Notes under the pieces: generated by a model | What the model was told of the DNA's origin: nothing | Database searches by the model: none | Seen by the model: only the letters and a program-made list of their open reading frames with translations | Shown: one piece after another, positions 31,532-40,491 of the stretch | Layout: the number at the start of each line of letters is the position of its first letter | How positions within the stretch are numbered: position 1 is the stretch's first letter | Position numbers and translations under genes: made by a program | Source of the DNA: Pseudodesulfovibrio sediminis | Lineage (GTDB): Bacteria > Desulfobacterota > Desulfovibrionia > Desulfovibrionales > Desulfovibrionaceae | Length of the DNA: 64,000 bases | Assembly: GCF_020886695.1 (NCBI RefSeq) | Contig: NZ_AP024485.1 | Span: forward strand, 62,001-126,000 | Reading direction: 5' to 3'

Positions 31532-33568
31532 TTGAAGCGTTTGACGGCCATCAATGCTCCCACGGGAAGGCGGCGCACTCGGCAGTATATTCTGGCGAGC
31601 CTGCTGTGCGTGGTTCTTGTGGTCGTTATGGCTTGTACGGGAGGATGCCTCCGGCAATCCAGCGTTCCCCCCAAGGCTGTAGCAGGTGTGTTGGATATTA
31701 GGGGAATCGATCTGGCCCAAAGCGGCCCTTTGTCTCTTCACGGAGAATGGGAGTTCTACTGGGATCGGTTGCTTACCCCGGCTGATTTTCTCGCCGAAGC
31801 CCCGGAGCCTTCGGGCATGTTCACCCTTCCGGGAACATGGAATCATGCCCCGGAAGAGTTGAATTTGAGTCGGACGGGGCAGGCGACCTATAGATTGCAT
31901 CTGCTCACCAATCCGGGGGATGCACCTCTTGAAATCAGGTTGGTCGACATTCAGATGGCTTACAAGTTGTGGGCCAATGGGGTCGTTGTTGCCCACAGCG
32001 GCATAGTGGGGATTTCAGCAGAGGATGAAGCTCCGAAACGCTCACTGCGTATCGGGGAAATAGTCTCTCGTGACGGTAAAGTGGAGTTGGTACTCCAAGT
32101 CTCCAATCACCATTTCCGCGTCGGCGGTATCCCCGAAACGATTGTCGTCGGTCCGGTCGGAGCGTTGCAGGAGCAGCGAACGCAGGCATGGGCGCTGGCC
32201 CTATTCTTTGCCGGGAGCATTCTGGTCATCGGCGTCTACCATCTCACTCTCTATTTTGTTCGTCGTAGGGATGTTGCGCCGCTGTATTTCGGGCTGTATT
32301 GTCTGCTCACAATCGGCTATACCATCAATTCCAACACCTCCGGGTGGGTCATGACCATGCTGGTGCCGGATATCAATCCGGCGTTCATGGAGAACTTCGC
32401 TCTGTTGTGCTACATGGCCTGGCCTTCGGCCCGCTTTCGTTTTTTCAAGACGCTGTATCCCGAGGAATTTCACAAGACCATATATCGGCTGGGCGATGTA
32501 CGGACTGTCGTTTTCATTGGCTTCATGCTCTTCGCCCCCGGTGTTTCCCTGTATTGGTATGTTCTCGGCTGCCTGGTGATGTCCCTGGTTTTTGGCCTAT
32601 ATAACATTCAGCGGCTGACGATTAGCGTTCGGCAGGGCCGCGCCGGAGCATGGTTGATGCTTACGGGTTGCACCATTCACATGGTGCTGGGTATCAATGA
32701 TATTTTGGTACACGCCAATTGGCTCGACTCCTCCTACGTGGTGGAAATCGGCATGTTTATCTTCGCGTTGTGTCAGGCCGTTGCTCTGGCTCAGTACACT
32801 AACAGCGCCTTCCAGGCCGTAGCTCAGCTTTCCGGCGAGCTTGAAAACAAGAATCTGCGCTTGCAGGAAGAGATGGAAGAGCGGGACCGGCTGGAGCGGG
32901 AGGTCGTCAACATCAGTGAAGAGGAACGGCGGCGTATCAGTCATGAATTGCATGACGGGCTGTGCCAGAATTTGACCGGCGCGCGCTTGCGTGCGACAGC
33001 GTTGAAGAGACGACTCAAAGAGACCGATGGCGGTGAGGATATTGAGATGTTGTCAGCCTTGCTTGATGCATCCGTGAATGATGCATACAACACGTCGCAT
33101 GGCCTGTGGCCGGTGGAGCACGACCCGGACATGCCCGGTCCTTCTCTGAGCGATCTGGCACGACGGGTGTCCAAAGCCTCCGGCATGAACGTCACGTTTG
33201 AGAAAAATCTGCGTTGCGTCCATTGCGACAACCCGCATGCAACCATGTTGTATCGCATCGCACAGGAAGCCCTGGCCAATGCGGTCAAGCATTCCCAGGC
33301 GAATAGTGTTTCCATGACATTGCGCTGTGAAGGCTCGCGTTGTCTTGTGCTGACGGTCTGTGACGATGGCATAGGGCGTGAGGCTGCATCGAAAATTGAA
33401 AATGAGCGAACAGGCGGAATCGGATTGGGGATTATGAACCACCGGGCACGAATTATTGGTGCAGAGCTACGCATTGAGGACGCGCAGGACTGCGGTACTG
33501 TGGTGACGTGTTCCATCGACTGCACTACGTCACCGGGCGGGGCTGAGAATTGGGGGGAGGGCGCATGA
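31532..33568 (+). CDS. 7TMR-DISM sensor histidine kinase, NarL type
   Basis: About 678 residues from TTG 31532 (GGAGG 4 bp upstream); GTG 31493 also in frame, without a ribosome binding site. N-terminal signal/TM (YILASLLCVVLVVVMACTG), then an extracytoplasmic galactose-binding-like 7TMR-DISM domain (G-E-W-E-F-Y-W-D-R-L-L-T-P-A-D-F), then a seven-TM block (about 210-400). A coiled coil leads to HisKA_3 (H-E-L-H-D-G-L-C-Q-N-L, phospho-His near 472) and a HATPase_c with N-A-V-K-H and G-I-G-L-G-I-M motifs. Probably senses a carbohydrate or other extracytoplasmic ligand. The response regulator follows with ATGA-type overlap. Confidence 0.9.
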   Translation: MKRLTAINAPTGRRRTRQYILASLLCVVLVVVMACTGGCLRQSSVPPKAVAGVLDIRGIDLAQSGPLSLHGEWEFYWDRLLTPADFLAEAPEPSGMFTLPGTWNHAPEELNLSRTGQATYRLHLLTNPGDAPLEIRLVDIQMAYKLWANGVVVAHSGIVGISAEDEAPKRSLRIGEIVSRDGKVELVLQVSNHHFRVGGIPETIVVGPVGALQEQRTQAWALALFFAGSILVIGVYHLTLYFVRRRDVAPLYFGLYCLLTIGYTINSNTSGWVMTMLVPDINPAFMENFALLCYMAWPSARFRFFKTLYPEEFHKTIYRLGDVRTVVFIGFMLFAPGVSLYWYVLGCLVMSLVFGLYNIQRLTISVRQGRAGAWLMLTGCTIHMVLGINDILVHANWLDSSYVVEIGMFIFALCQAVALAQYTNSAFQAVAQLSGELENKNLRLQEEMEERDRLEREVVNISEEERRRISHELHDGLCQNLTGARLRATALKRRLKETDGGEDIEMLSALLDASVNDAYNTSHGLWPVEHDPDMPGPSLSDLARRVSKASGMNVTFEKNLRCVHCDNPHATMLYRIAQEALANAVKHSQANSVSMTLRCEGSRCLVLTVCDDGIGREAASKIENERTGGIGLGIMNHRARIIGAELRIEDAQDCGTVVTCSIDCTTSPGGAENWGEGA

Positions 33569-34209
33569 CAGAGGTAAGTCAGCGTGTTCAGGTGTTGCTT
33601 GCGGACGACCATCCAGCGGTGCGTCAGGGGTTGACCATTCTTCTTGAGTCAGCGAATTACACCATAGCAAGAGAGGTTGGAAGCTGCGCAGAAGCCAAAC
33701 TCTTCATCGAAACGGGCAGATTCCAGTTGGCAGTTCTCGATCTTTCAATGGAAGACGGCAGTGGGATTGATCTTCTGGCAGATTTGTCGGCAAATGGCAT
33801 TGCGGTGCTAGTCTATTCAATGCATGAGGAACCGGAAACCATCAACCATGCCCTGCGGTGTGGCGCGCGGGGCTATGTTACCAAGCGGGAGGAACCAGAG
33901 GTGGTGCTGGATGGCGCAGAGGCGGTTCTTGATGGTGAGCGATTCATTAGTCCGCGCTGCACGCAAGTCCTGACAGAGAACAGCGGAAGGATTGAAGATG
34001 AGGTGCCGTTGTTTGTCCTCAGTGACAGGGAGAAAGATATTTTTGCGGCGATGGGGGCTGGGGAATCCAACATTGATATAGCCGAGAAAATGAATATAAG
34101 CCCCAGAACCGTGGAAACTTACATGTCCCGGATTGTCAACAAGCTGGGAGTCGAAAGCGTACCTGCATTACGGAAGCTCGCTATATATAAGGCAGTTATA
34201 GGAGTATGA
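33565..34209 (+). CDS. NarL/FixJ-family response regulator
   Basis: 214 residues from ATG 33565 (GGGGGGAGGG upstream), overlapping the kinase stop by 4 bp. Receiver domain: acidic pair D14-D15, phospho-acceptor D59 (AVLDLSMEDG), T/S switch YSMHEE, K in VTKREEPE. LuxR-type HTH at the C terminus: L-S-D-R-E-K-D-I-F-A-A-M, N-I-S-P-R-T-V-E-T-Y-M. Its targets are not visible; the upstream Slam-like pair is a candidate. Confidence 0.94.
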   Translation: MTEVSQRVQVLLADDHPAVRQGLTILLESANYTIAREVGSCAEAKLFIETGRFQLAVLDLSMEDGSGIDLLADLSANGIAVLVYSMHEEPETINHALRCGARGYVTKREEPEVVLDGAEAVLDGERFISPRCTQVLTENSGRIEDEVPLFVLSDREKDIFAAMGAGESNIDIAEKMNISPRTVETYMSRIVNKLGVESVPALRKLAIYKAVIGV

Positions 34210-34416
34210 TTCTGTTGGTTAGCGTGTGTTCGCATACTTCTTTGGGTTTTGTGGAATCAGAAGTGGGATTTCAACGAACAGTCTGTTGATCAAGAGTGTT
34301 TATTTAATATTTTTTTGAGAAAACAGATGGTTAGTCTATTTGTGGCTCGTAAAGGCGTTGTGACTAGCCGGTGCGGGCCGTTATCAAGCTGACGACCTTG
34401 CCGGATAGTTGATCAT

Positions 34417-36888
34417 CTATTTGGATTTTAGTTTTTCCAACGCTCGTTCCAATTCCCGAATACCGGCTTTGCGGGCAACTGCATTGAGTTTCTTCATGTC
34501 GACCTGGAGCTTCAAGCCGTCATCGTGATAATTGATGAAGCGGTCACCTTCTGCGAGGTGGTCGTACAGGCCGACTGCCGAATATGGCCGAACCTTGCGC
34601 CGTATTCCTTTGACCATGATTGGTTCTCGTTCTTCTGCTGCGATTATATCGCTGACCTGCGAAAACGTCTCGTAGGACATCAGTATGCCGCCGGGGTCGG
34701 CCTGGCCTTCCAGTCGTGCCGCGAGATTCACTTCACCGCCGATAATGGTGTAATCCATCCGCTCTTCTGAGCCGAAATTTCCCACAGTGCAATAGCCCGT
34801 ATTGATGCCAACTCGCATTCTGAAGGGCTTTTCGTATCCTAGTCCTTTCCACTCATCTTCAAGTTCTTTCATGCGGTGTTGCATGGCTACAGCCATGCGA
34901 ACGCACTGCATGGCATCCTCTTTGACACCCAGTGTTTTTGGATCACCAAAGAACATGAGCATGGCATCGCCGATAAACTTGTCGATGGTTGCACCGTACT
35001 CCATTGAAATTATGGACATTTCAGTGAAATATCTGTTGAGAAGGGCAGTAAGGTCTTCTGGTTGCAAATCCTCAGTTGTCTTGGTGAAATCCTTGATGTC
35101 GCTGAAGAAAATAGTGAGCTTTTTTCTCTCTGTTGTGAGTTGGACGTCCTTGTCTCCTGAAAAAATGGAATCGAAAACCTGAGGAGAAAGGTATTTTGAG
35201 AGTTTTTTTGAAAGCTCGGCCAACGCCTTGTTGTGTTCATCCAGCGCCTTGGCGGCAGCGTCGCGTTCGTCCTGTGCATTTTTCTGTTTTGTGATGTCTT
35301 GTCCTACGCAGAGCGCTCCAATAAGCTCGTTATCGTTCACGCCGTAGAGAGCTTTATTCGTCCAGTTGACCCAAACGCGACTACCGTCCTTAAGCATGTT
35401 TTCATTGGAGGAGTTTTCATACTTGTCAGGATCATGGGCTATTTTGAAAATTAATTCGCTGAGGTCTCTGCCAGAGGATTCCGTTTTGGGAACCAGGGTT
35501 CCCAAAATTCTTTTGCCGACAACCTCGTCCTCTGTGTATCCAAAGAATTTTTGAGCAAACTCATTGAAAAAAGTGATATTTCCTTCGATATCGAGCTTGA
35601 GAATGATGCTGCTCGCGTTCTCGACCAGTTCGCGATATTTGATTTCGCTTTCGCGTACCGTTTCTTCCATGCGCATCCGTTCCGTGATGTCTTCCTTGAC
35701 TGCAACGAAATGCGTGATTTCCCCCGAGTCGTTGGAGATGGGCGCTATAATGGCACTTTCCCAATATTCTTCGCCGTTTTTACGGCAGTTAATCAGCGAT
35801 CCTTTCCAGTGTTGTCCTTTGACGATAGTTCCCCAGAGTTCTTCATACACTGACAATGGAGTCTTGCCTGACTTGAGAATAGAGGGCTTTTGCCCAATAA
35901 CATCTTCCAGAGAATACCCAGTGATGCTGGAAAAAGCCGGGTTGACGTATTCTATATCCCCCTCATTGTCAGTGATCATGACGGAAACCGGACTTTGTTC
36001 TACCACCTGCGAGAGTTTTTTAATGGATTCCTGCGCCTCCTGTTGCTCGGTCACATCTCGAATCGAGGCGATGACTTGTGTCCCTGCGTTGGTTTCAATC
36101 GGGTTGAGCTTTATGTCTACAATGATGTGTTCGCCACCGTGTATTATGGCTTTTGTAGCCAGTAATTGGACATTGACTGGAGATTGGAAATATTTTTTGA
36201 CCCATTGTGAATGGGAAGGACGTATGGACTCCGGCACAAGTATTTCAATGGATTGACCGAGCAACTCTTCTTTTGAATACTTAAAGGTGGTCTCTGCTTG
36301 CGAGTTGGCGAAGGTAATGGTGCCTGATTGATCGATAATGATCAGCGCATCAGGAGTCCCTTCCAATATGGTCAGAATGCGCTTTTCACTTTCGCGCAAT
36401 GCCTGTTCAGTCCTTTTGCGTTCAATAACTTCCTTTTCCAATTCTGTTTTTTTTGTCTCGATGTTTTGGAAGAGCTCTTCGCGGGTTGGGAGAGCAATCA
36501 TCTGGCTCAATTCATCAATCAGTGTTTTGGAAACCCGGAAACTCCGGTTCGGGAAGAGTCTTGTTGCGCGGAAAGTGGATGATGGAAGATCCTCACCGGA
36601 AATGATGGAATCGAAAAAAACGCTTGTGGCCAATGTCGGCCGGGTCGGTTCATCGAAATCAAATTGAAATTTAAGGGCAAGTCGTTGGCCAACCGGCTCT
36701 ATGCCTAGACGTATTTGAAGTGAATTATTTGCTATAAGGACAGGTCTGCATAGCTCGGAACAGATGGTGACAATCTTTGTCGCGTTGATGGTGTCAAAAC
36801 CAAGTCGGGATGTTAAACGAAGGAGCTTCTTGCGCGCTTCGTTAAAAGTATCCAGGTTGTAGATTCTGATCTTGCCGAGGGAGGTCAT
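34417..36888 (-). CDS. PAS-nucleotide cyclase, stressosome output
   Basis: 823 residues. Residues 1-140 resemble a degenerate RsbT-type HATPase fold (S-E-L-C-R-P-V-L-I-A-N-N) without clear ATP motifs. Three PAS domains follow (about 165-290, 295-410, 430-550), then a class III cyclase domain (about 580-790) with the metal Asp residues in FFSDIKDFT and KFIGDAMLMFFGD and the substrate segment MDYTIIGGEVNLAARLEG. It should make cAMP in response to release of the RsbT-like kinase. Start overlaps the preceding gene by 4 bp. Confidence 0.87.
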   Translation of the reverse strand: MTSLGKIRIYNLDTFNEARKKLLRLTSRLGFDTINATKIVTICSELCRPVLIANNSLQIRLGIEPVGQRLALKFQFDFDEPTRPTLATSVFFDSIISGEDLPSSTFRATRLFPNRSFRVSKTLIDELSQMIALPTREELFQNIETKKTELEKEVIERKRTEQALRESEKRILTILEGTPDALIIIDQSGTITFANSQAETTFKYSKEELLGQSIEILVPESIRPSHSQWVKKYFQSPVNVQLLATKAIIHGGEHIIVDIKLNPIETNAGTQVIASIRDVTEQQEAQESIKKLSQVVEQSPVSVMITDNEGDIEYVNPAFSSITGYSLEDVIGQKPSILKSGKTPLSVYEELWGTIVKGQHWKGSLINCRKNGEEYWESAIIAPISNDSGEITHFVAVKEDITERMRMEETVRESEIKYRELVENASSIILKLDIEGNITFFNEFAQKFFGYTEDEVVGKRILGTLVPKTESSGRDLSELIFKIAHDPDKYENSSNENMLKDGSRVWVNWTNKALYGVNDNELIGALCVGQDITKQKNAQDERDAAAKALDEHNKALAELSKKLSKYLSPQVFDSIFSGDKDVQLTTERKKLTIFFSDIKDFTKTTEDLQPEDLTALLNRYFTEMSIISMEYGATIDKFIGDAMLMFFGDPKTLGVKEDAMQCVRMAVAMQHRMKELEDEWKGLGYEKPFRMRVGINTGYCTVGNFGSEERMDYTIIGGEVNLAARLEGQADPGGILMSYETFSQVSDIIAAEEREPIMVKGIRRKVRPYSAVGLYDHLAEGDRFINYHDDGLKLQVDMKKLNAVARKAGIRELERALEKLKSK

Positions 36889-37472
36889 TTTATCAACCTC
36901 ACAATCAGACAGGAGGAATCGTCATCGCCCTTAGCAAAGGTATCCATTACACGCTGAGCAATCTCCTCGGCAGTGCCCGTCAGCAACCCCGGGCAATCGT
37001 GCTGTTCAAAATGTTCTTTTATCCCATCTGAATAGAGCATAACCACGTCCCTGCGACAGAGCTTTATGATTTGCTCTGACGGACGATTCATCATGTACCC
37101 AATGATCCCGTCTTTTGAGAGCACTCGGTTATACTCCGCTGCAAAGATTCTTGTGGTAATGTTACCGACTCCGGCAAAAGAGAGCGTGCCGGTCTTCAAA
37201 TCAATACAGCCGATGGCCGCCACACCACCTCGAGTCCCTCGTAAATATTCATGCAGGTCTTCAAGGATATCGGCTGGGGACTCTTGATGGTGGTGTGTCA
37301 AATACTCCTGGGCCTGCACTGCCACCTCATGCGCTTCCGGGCCATGACCGAGTATATCAATCAGTGCGAAAAAACAGGTCTTTTTATCGACATGAATGAA
37401 ACCAATGTCCCCGCATGTGTCTATTGATTCCTCTAGCGATCTCATCATCAAATGGCAGTCGACTTTAAGCAT
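36885..37472 (-). CDS. rsbX: SpoIIE/RsbX-type PP2C phosphatase
   Basis: 195 residues from ATG 37472 (GGAGAG 6 bp upstream; a GTG at 37511 is in frame). PP2C motifs: G-D-I-G-F-I-H (residue about 20), A-L-I-D-I-L-G-H-G-P-E-A, G-V-G-N-I, Y-S-D-G-I-K-E-H. Short enough to be a stand-alone RsbX-like enzyme that dephosphorylates the RsbS/RsbR stressosome proteins to reset it. Overlaps the rsbT stop by 8 bp. Confidence 0.8.
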   Translation of the reverse strand: MLKVDCHLMMRSLEESIDTCGDIGFIHVDKKTCFFALIDILGHGPEAHEVAVQAQEYLTHHHQESPADILEDLHEYLRGTRGGVAAIGCIDLKTGTLSFAGVGNITTRIFAAEYNRVLSKDGIIGYMMNRPSEQIIKLCRRDVVMLYSDGIKEHFEQHDCPGLLTGTAEEIAQRVMDTFAKGDDDSSCLIVRLIK

Positions 37473-37899
37473 CGCAGTCTCTCCATTTGCGAGCGACGCA
37501 TTGAGTTCCACTTCCGGAGCGTGATTCTATATATAATTCGTCCATAATTCTTTTTACACCCGGAAGTCCCAGGCCAAGACTGTCGCCTGTACTGAAATGT
37601 TCCTGCATTGCTTTTTCAACGTTTTTGATTCCCGGTCCCGAATCAATTGCCATTACTTCAAAACCGTCGCGTTCTTCATTCCTGATGAATCTGACTGTTA
37701 ATTCTCCTCTTCCGGCGTACTTGATCATATTGGTGGCCAACTCGGAAACTGCGGTGGCAATAAGGTACTGGTCCGTCTCCTCAAAGCCAATGGCGGCAGC
37801 CATATGGCGGGCTGCGCCAATGGCTGCTCCCGCATCTGAAATGTCGACCAATTCAATTCGGGATTCGTCAACTATCTCGTTCTGTCTCAATCTCATCAT
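37465..37899 (-). CDS. rsbT: RsbT-like serine/threonine kinase (anti-sigma family)
   Basis: 144 residues. HATPase_c of the GHKL family: N-box S-E-L-A-T-N-M-I-K-Y-A, G1 box D-S-G-P-G-I, G2 box S-L-G-L-G-L-P-G-V-K-R-I-M-D. In the stressosome this kinase phosphorylates RsbS and RsbR and, once freed, binds an output; here the cyclase is the probable output. Overlaps rsbS by 32 bp. Confidence 0.88.
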   Translation of the reverse strand: MMRLRQNEIVDESRIELVDISDAGAAIGAARHMAAAIGFEETDQYLIATAVSELATNMIKYAGRGELTVRFIRNEERDGFEVMAIDSGPGIKNVEKAMQEHFSTGDSLGLGLPGVKRIMDELYIESRSGSGTQCVARKWRDCDA

Positions 37900-38380
37900 T
37901 TCTTTCTACTGATTCTTCTTCATTTTCTGTTTCGTCTCTCTGGTCGTCGTTTTCGGTTTCAAGTTCTTCCATCTCTTCGTCCTCTATGGCTTCACACTCC
38001 GGGAGTGGGGGCTTGAGGATATTCATGGCGTCTTCCATTTCTCGTGCCGCTTCAATGTCGTCGAACTCAACGCCAAGGTCTATCAAGGCGGAAACCACGC
38101 CTGGCTGGAAACCGACAAAGATCGTCTTGGCCCCCATTATGGTCACTGTGCGTGATGTGTCTTTCAGTAAATGGAAACTGACAGAATCGATCACCTCAAT
38201 TGCCGAGACGTCGAGAAGCACCCCACGCACGGAATGCGCGTGAACTGTTTGTAATATCTCCCTGCGTAACGTTTGGAAAGTGGCATCATCGAAGTTCTCC
38301 GGCGCTTGCACCAAAAGAACCCCTTCGATGATGTTCATGGTTGAGCTGGAAGCTCTTATAGTCTGCTGCATGGCAGCCAT
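37868..38380 (-). CDS. rsbS: RsbS-like STAS protein with acidic tail
   Basis: 170 residues. Residues 1-118 form the STAS domain, with phosphorylation loop D-V-S-A-I-E-V-I-D-S-V-S-F (Ser near 65) and G-V-V-S-A-L-I-D-L-G-V. Residues about 125-170 are a tail almost wholly Glu, Asp, Asn, Arg and Thr; ordinary RsbS ends around residue 120. The tail is coding in frame with the rest, and its last bases overlap rsbT. The start has AAAGGA close upstream. Confidence 0.82.
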   Translation of the reverse strand: MAAMQQTIRASSSTMNIIEGVLLVQAPENFDDATFQTLRREILQTVHAHSVRGVLLDVSAIEVIDSVSFHLLKDTSRTVTIMGAKTIFVGFQPGVVSALIDLGVEFDDIEAAREMEDAMNILKPPLPECEAIEDEEMEELETENDDQRDETENEEESVERNDEIETERDS

Positions 38381-38408
38381 ATCCTTTGCTCAAGTGAATC
38401 AAATTGAA

Positions 38409-39218
38409 TTATTTAGTTTTTTTGACTTCAAGACTCATGAGCGTAAAGGCGTCTCCCAATGCATCGCGCAATGTGGAATTGGTGGCCACATCGCCCAGAT
38501 CAATACCCAGATGCACAAGGCTTTCGGCAACGGCCGGAGACATGCCCGAGATGATACAGCGGCATCCCATGAGCTTCGTCGCCTTGGTGATCTTGATGAG
38601 GTGGTTGGCGACGGCAGTATCTACTGCGGCAACGCCTTGTATATCCAGAATTATGGTCTTGGCTGAGGTTTCCTTGATCTTGAGCAACATGGTGTTCATC
38701 ATCTGCTTGGCGCGCAGGGAGTCGACAACACCAAGAACTGGCAGGACCACTATGCCGTCCCAGAGGCTGATGGCCGGGGTGGAGATTTCCTGGATGGTTC
38801 GACTCTGTTCACGAAGCCGTTTTTCATCTCGTACGCGTTCAGTGATATCTATGGCGTACTCCAAGCCGCCGATGAGTTCGCCGTTGTCATCAAAAAGCGG
38901 GGCGGCTGTATACTCGATGGGGGTCAGGCGACCGTCAATATTGATCTCGTTTCGCGCGGTACACGTTTTACCGGTTTCCCTTGCCAACTGCATGCGACAT
39001 TCCGGCGTTTCGCAGTGATGGGATTGCATCAGCGTATAACAGTGAGAGCCAAGGATATCGTCGAGTTCCATTCCAAGCAGATCCTGACCCGGTTTGTTCA
39101 TGAAAATGATTTCCATGTCATTATTCACGGCAAAGACTGGAGTGGGGAGCTGGTTGAGAACCTGAGTGGCAAGGTCTACATTCATTTTTTGTGCTGAAAT
39201 TTTCTTTTTGTCTGTCAT
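38409..39218 (-). CDS. rsbR: RsbR-like PAS-STAS stressosome sensor
   Basis: 269 residues. The N-terminal PAS domain (about 15-140) carries a cysteine set, C-Y-T, H-H-C-E-T-P-E-C and K-T-C-T-A-R, that could bind a metal, haem or act in redox sensing. The C-terminal STAS domain (about 150-265) has I-L-D-I-Q-G-V-A-A-V-D-T (phospho-Thr after Asp), the RsbR site. First gene of the leftward stressosome operon, with rsbS 28 bp downstream. The 377-bp gap upstream (39219-39595) holds only a long perfect hairpin and no gene. Confidence 0.87.
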   Translation of the reverse strand: MTDKKKISAQKMNVDLATQVLNQLPTPVFAVNNDMEIIFMNKPGQDLLGMELDDILGSHCYTLMQSHHCETPECRMQLARETGKTCTARNEINIDGRLTPIEYTAAPLFDDNGELIGGLEYAIDITERVRDEKRLREQSRTIQEISTPAISLWDGIVVLPVLGVVDSLRAKQMMNTMLLKIKETSAKTIILDIQGVAAVDTAVANHLIKITKATKLMGCRCIISGMSPAVAESLVHLGIDLGDVATNSTLRDALGDAFTLMSLEVKKTK

Positions 39219-39486
39219 TTGAGAGCCCCCTCACAGAGTTTTGTTTATGTTGCGAGTTGAAATATACACCAATGAATGAAGTCGTCATTCTGCCTTTGAT
39301 ATGGGAAAAAGCAGGTCGGACCACCGAGAATATTAAACGGTTTATATTTTTATGGCAACACGTTGGTTGTTTTTTTATGATGATCATAGTGGGGATGGCC
39401 TATCTCCCAAATCTGTTCGCAATAGAGTTGGATGTGCGGGCAGAAAAGCCTGTTGGCGGATGAAGCCGTATGGATGGCGTGTATCA

Positions 39487-39548
39487 CCTTCCACCAAAGA
39501 CCAAAGGCTTCTCTCAAACGAGAGAAGCCTTTGGTCTTTGGTGGAAGG
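39487..39548. other. 29-bp perfect hairpin in 39219-39595 intergenic region
   Basis: A 29-nt arm (CCTTCCACCAAAGACC...) and its exact complement are separated by only AAAC. No T tract on either strand. It is downstream of the minus-strand gene ending at 39596 and upstream of rsbR, so it may end that gene's transcript, insulate rsbR or form an RNase III substrate. The rest of the interval holds no gene. Confidence 0.7.
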
Positions 39549-39595
39549 AAGGAGGGGGGCAGTCTGGGAATGTTGAAGAGTTTTGATCGGACGGG

Positions 39596-39889
39596 TTAAT
39601 CCTGTTGTACTTTTTTATTCGTATAGACAAACAGGATCGTGGGTTCGGCACCGTATTCATCGTCAGCCATGAATCCTAGGCCGAGGAGCCATGACATGGT
39701 GAGCTTTGCTTCATCTTCTGAGGCCGTCTCATAGCGAATAAGTTGCCGGTTGCTGGTGTCGTCGCGGTCGGAGCCTTCCTCTTCAATGCCGACGTACCAA
39801 TCTTCGTATATGCCGCCGTGGTGATTGATGTGGCGCATCGCCTGCTCAACCACGGTCTTGTTGACTCCGGGTTCGATTGTACTGCTCAT
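39596..39889 (-). CDS. Small unknown acidic protein
   Basis: 97 residues from ATG 39889 (weak AGAGAC upstream; a longer frame to 40045 lacks an RBS). Soluble, alpha/beta, W-Y-V-G-I-E-E-E-G then Y-E-T-A-S-E-D-E-A-K-L-T-M-S-W-L-L-G-L-G-F. No family recognised. Downstream partner of the 71-residue gene, 68 bp apart on the same strand. Confidence 0.6.
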   Translation of the reverse strand: MSSTIEPGVNKTVVEQAMRHINHHGGIYEDWYVGIEEEGSDRDDTSNRQLIRYETASEDEAKLTMSWLLGLGFMADDEYGAEPTILFVYTNKKVQQD

Positions 39890-39957
39890 GTGTATTGTCT
39901 CTTGGGTGTTTTTTCCAACCTGTTTTGCAGGGAGGAGCGTGGACACAGCTGTTAGAT

Positions 39958-40173
39958 TTATTGTCCCAGAGGGCCAAGCAACTCGATGATCTTGTCGGTG
40001 TTCACAGGGATGAACTTCTGGTGGAACTCTTCCTGTTCGCGACAAAACAGGCGCTCGCTTTCCACTGGCTTGTAGAGAATCATTTCCTGGTCGTCTTGCG
40101 TATTGGTGGCGTTGGTCACGGTGTCCAGCGTGATATAGAGATTACCGTTTTTCTTGTTCCTGAATAAAGCCAT
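39958..40173 (-). CDS. Small DUF1653-like-length unknown protein
   Basis: 71 residues from ATG 40173 with GGAGGG 6 bp upstream. M-A-L-F-R-N-K-K-N-G-N-L-Y-I-T, then a C near the C-terminal third (L-F-C-R-E-Q-E-E-F). Resembles short DUF1653-type proteins in length and beta-rich start, but I cannot confirm it. Upstream of it the 318-bp gap to 40492 holds a hairpin and no gene. Confidence 0.6.
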   Translation of the reverse strand: MALFRNKKNGNLYITLDTVTNATNTQDDQEMILYKPVESERLFCREQEEFHQKFIPVNTDKIIELLGPLGQ

Positions 40174-40186
40174 CTGAGCCCTCCGT

Positions 40187-40225
40187 ATACTGCTTGTTGT
40201 GCCTTTTGGATAAGGCAAGCAGTAT
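40187..40225 (-). other. Hairpin in the leader of the 71-residue gene
   Basis: ATACTGCTTG / CAAGCAGTAT (10 bp) with an inner GCCTT/AAGGC hairpin, 14 nt upstream of the minus-strand start. It could be a leader regulatory structure. The remaining 40226-40491 shows no gene. Confidence 0.5.
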
Positions 40226-40491
40226 GTAGCGTATTGGTCGAACTCTCCGCAAGGGGCTTTCTGACGCTCACGCGACTTCGGTGTGATCCCGTTCGATATT
40301 CGCCGTATGTTTGGATACTGTGTCGAGTTATTCAAAAAGCAAATATACTTCATATGCAAATATGAGTAAATCAATTGGTCTCTTGATAGCCCCTGGTGTA
40401 GTTCCTTGTGCAATGTGTGAGGGATGAGGTGCGGTTGCAGTCAAGGGGGTTGGCTGTGATGTTGCGACCTTGAAGAACAGGAGGGGCCATT

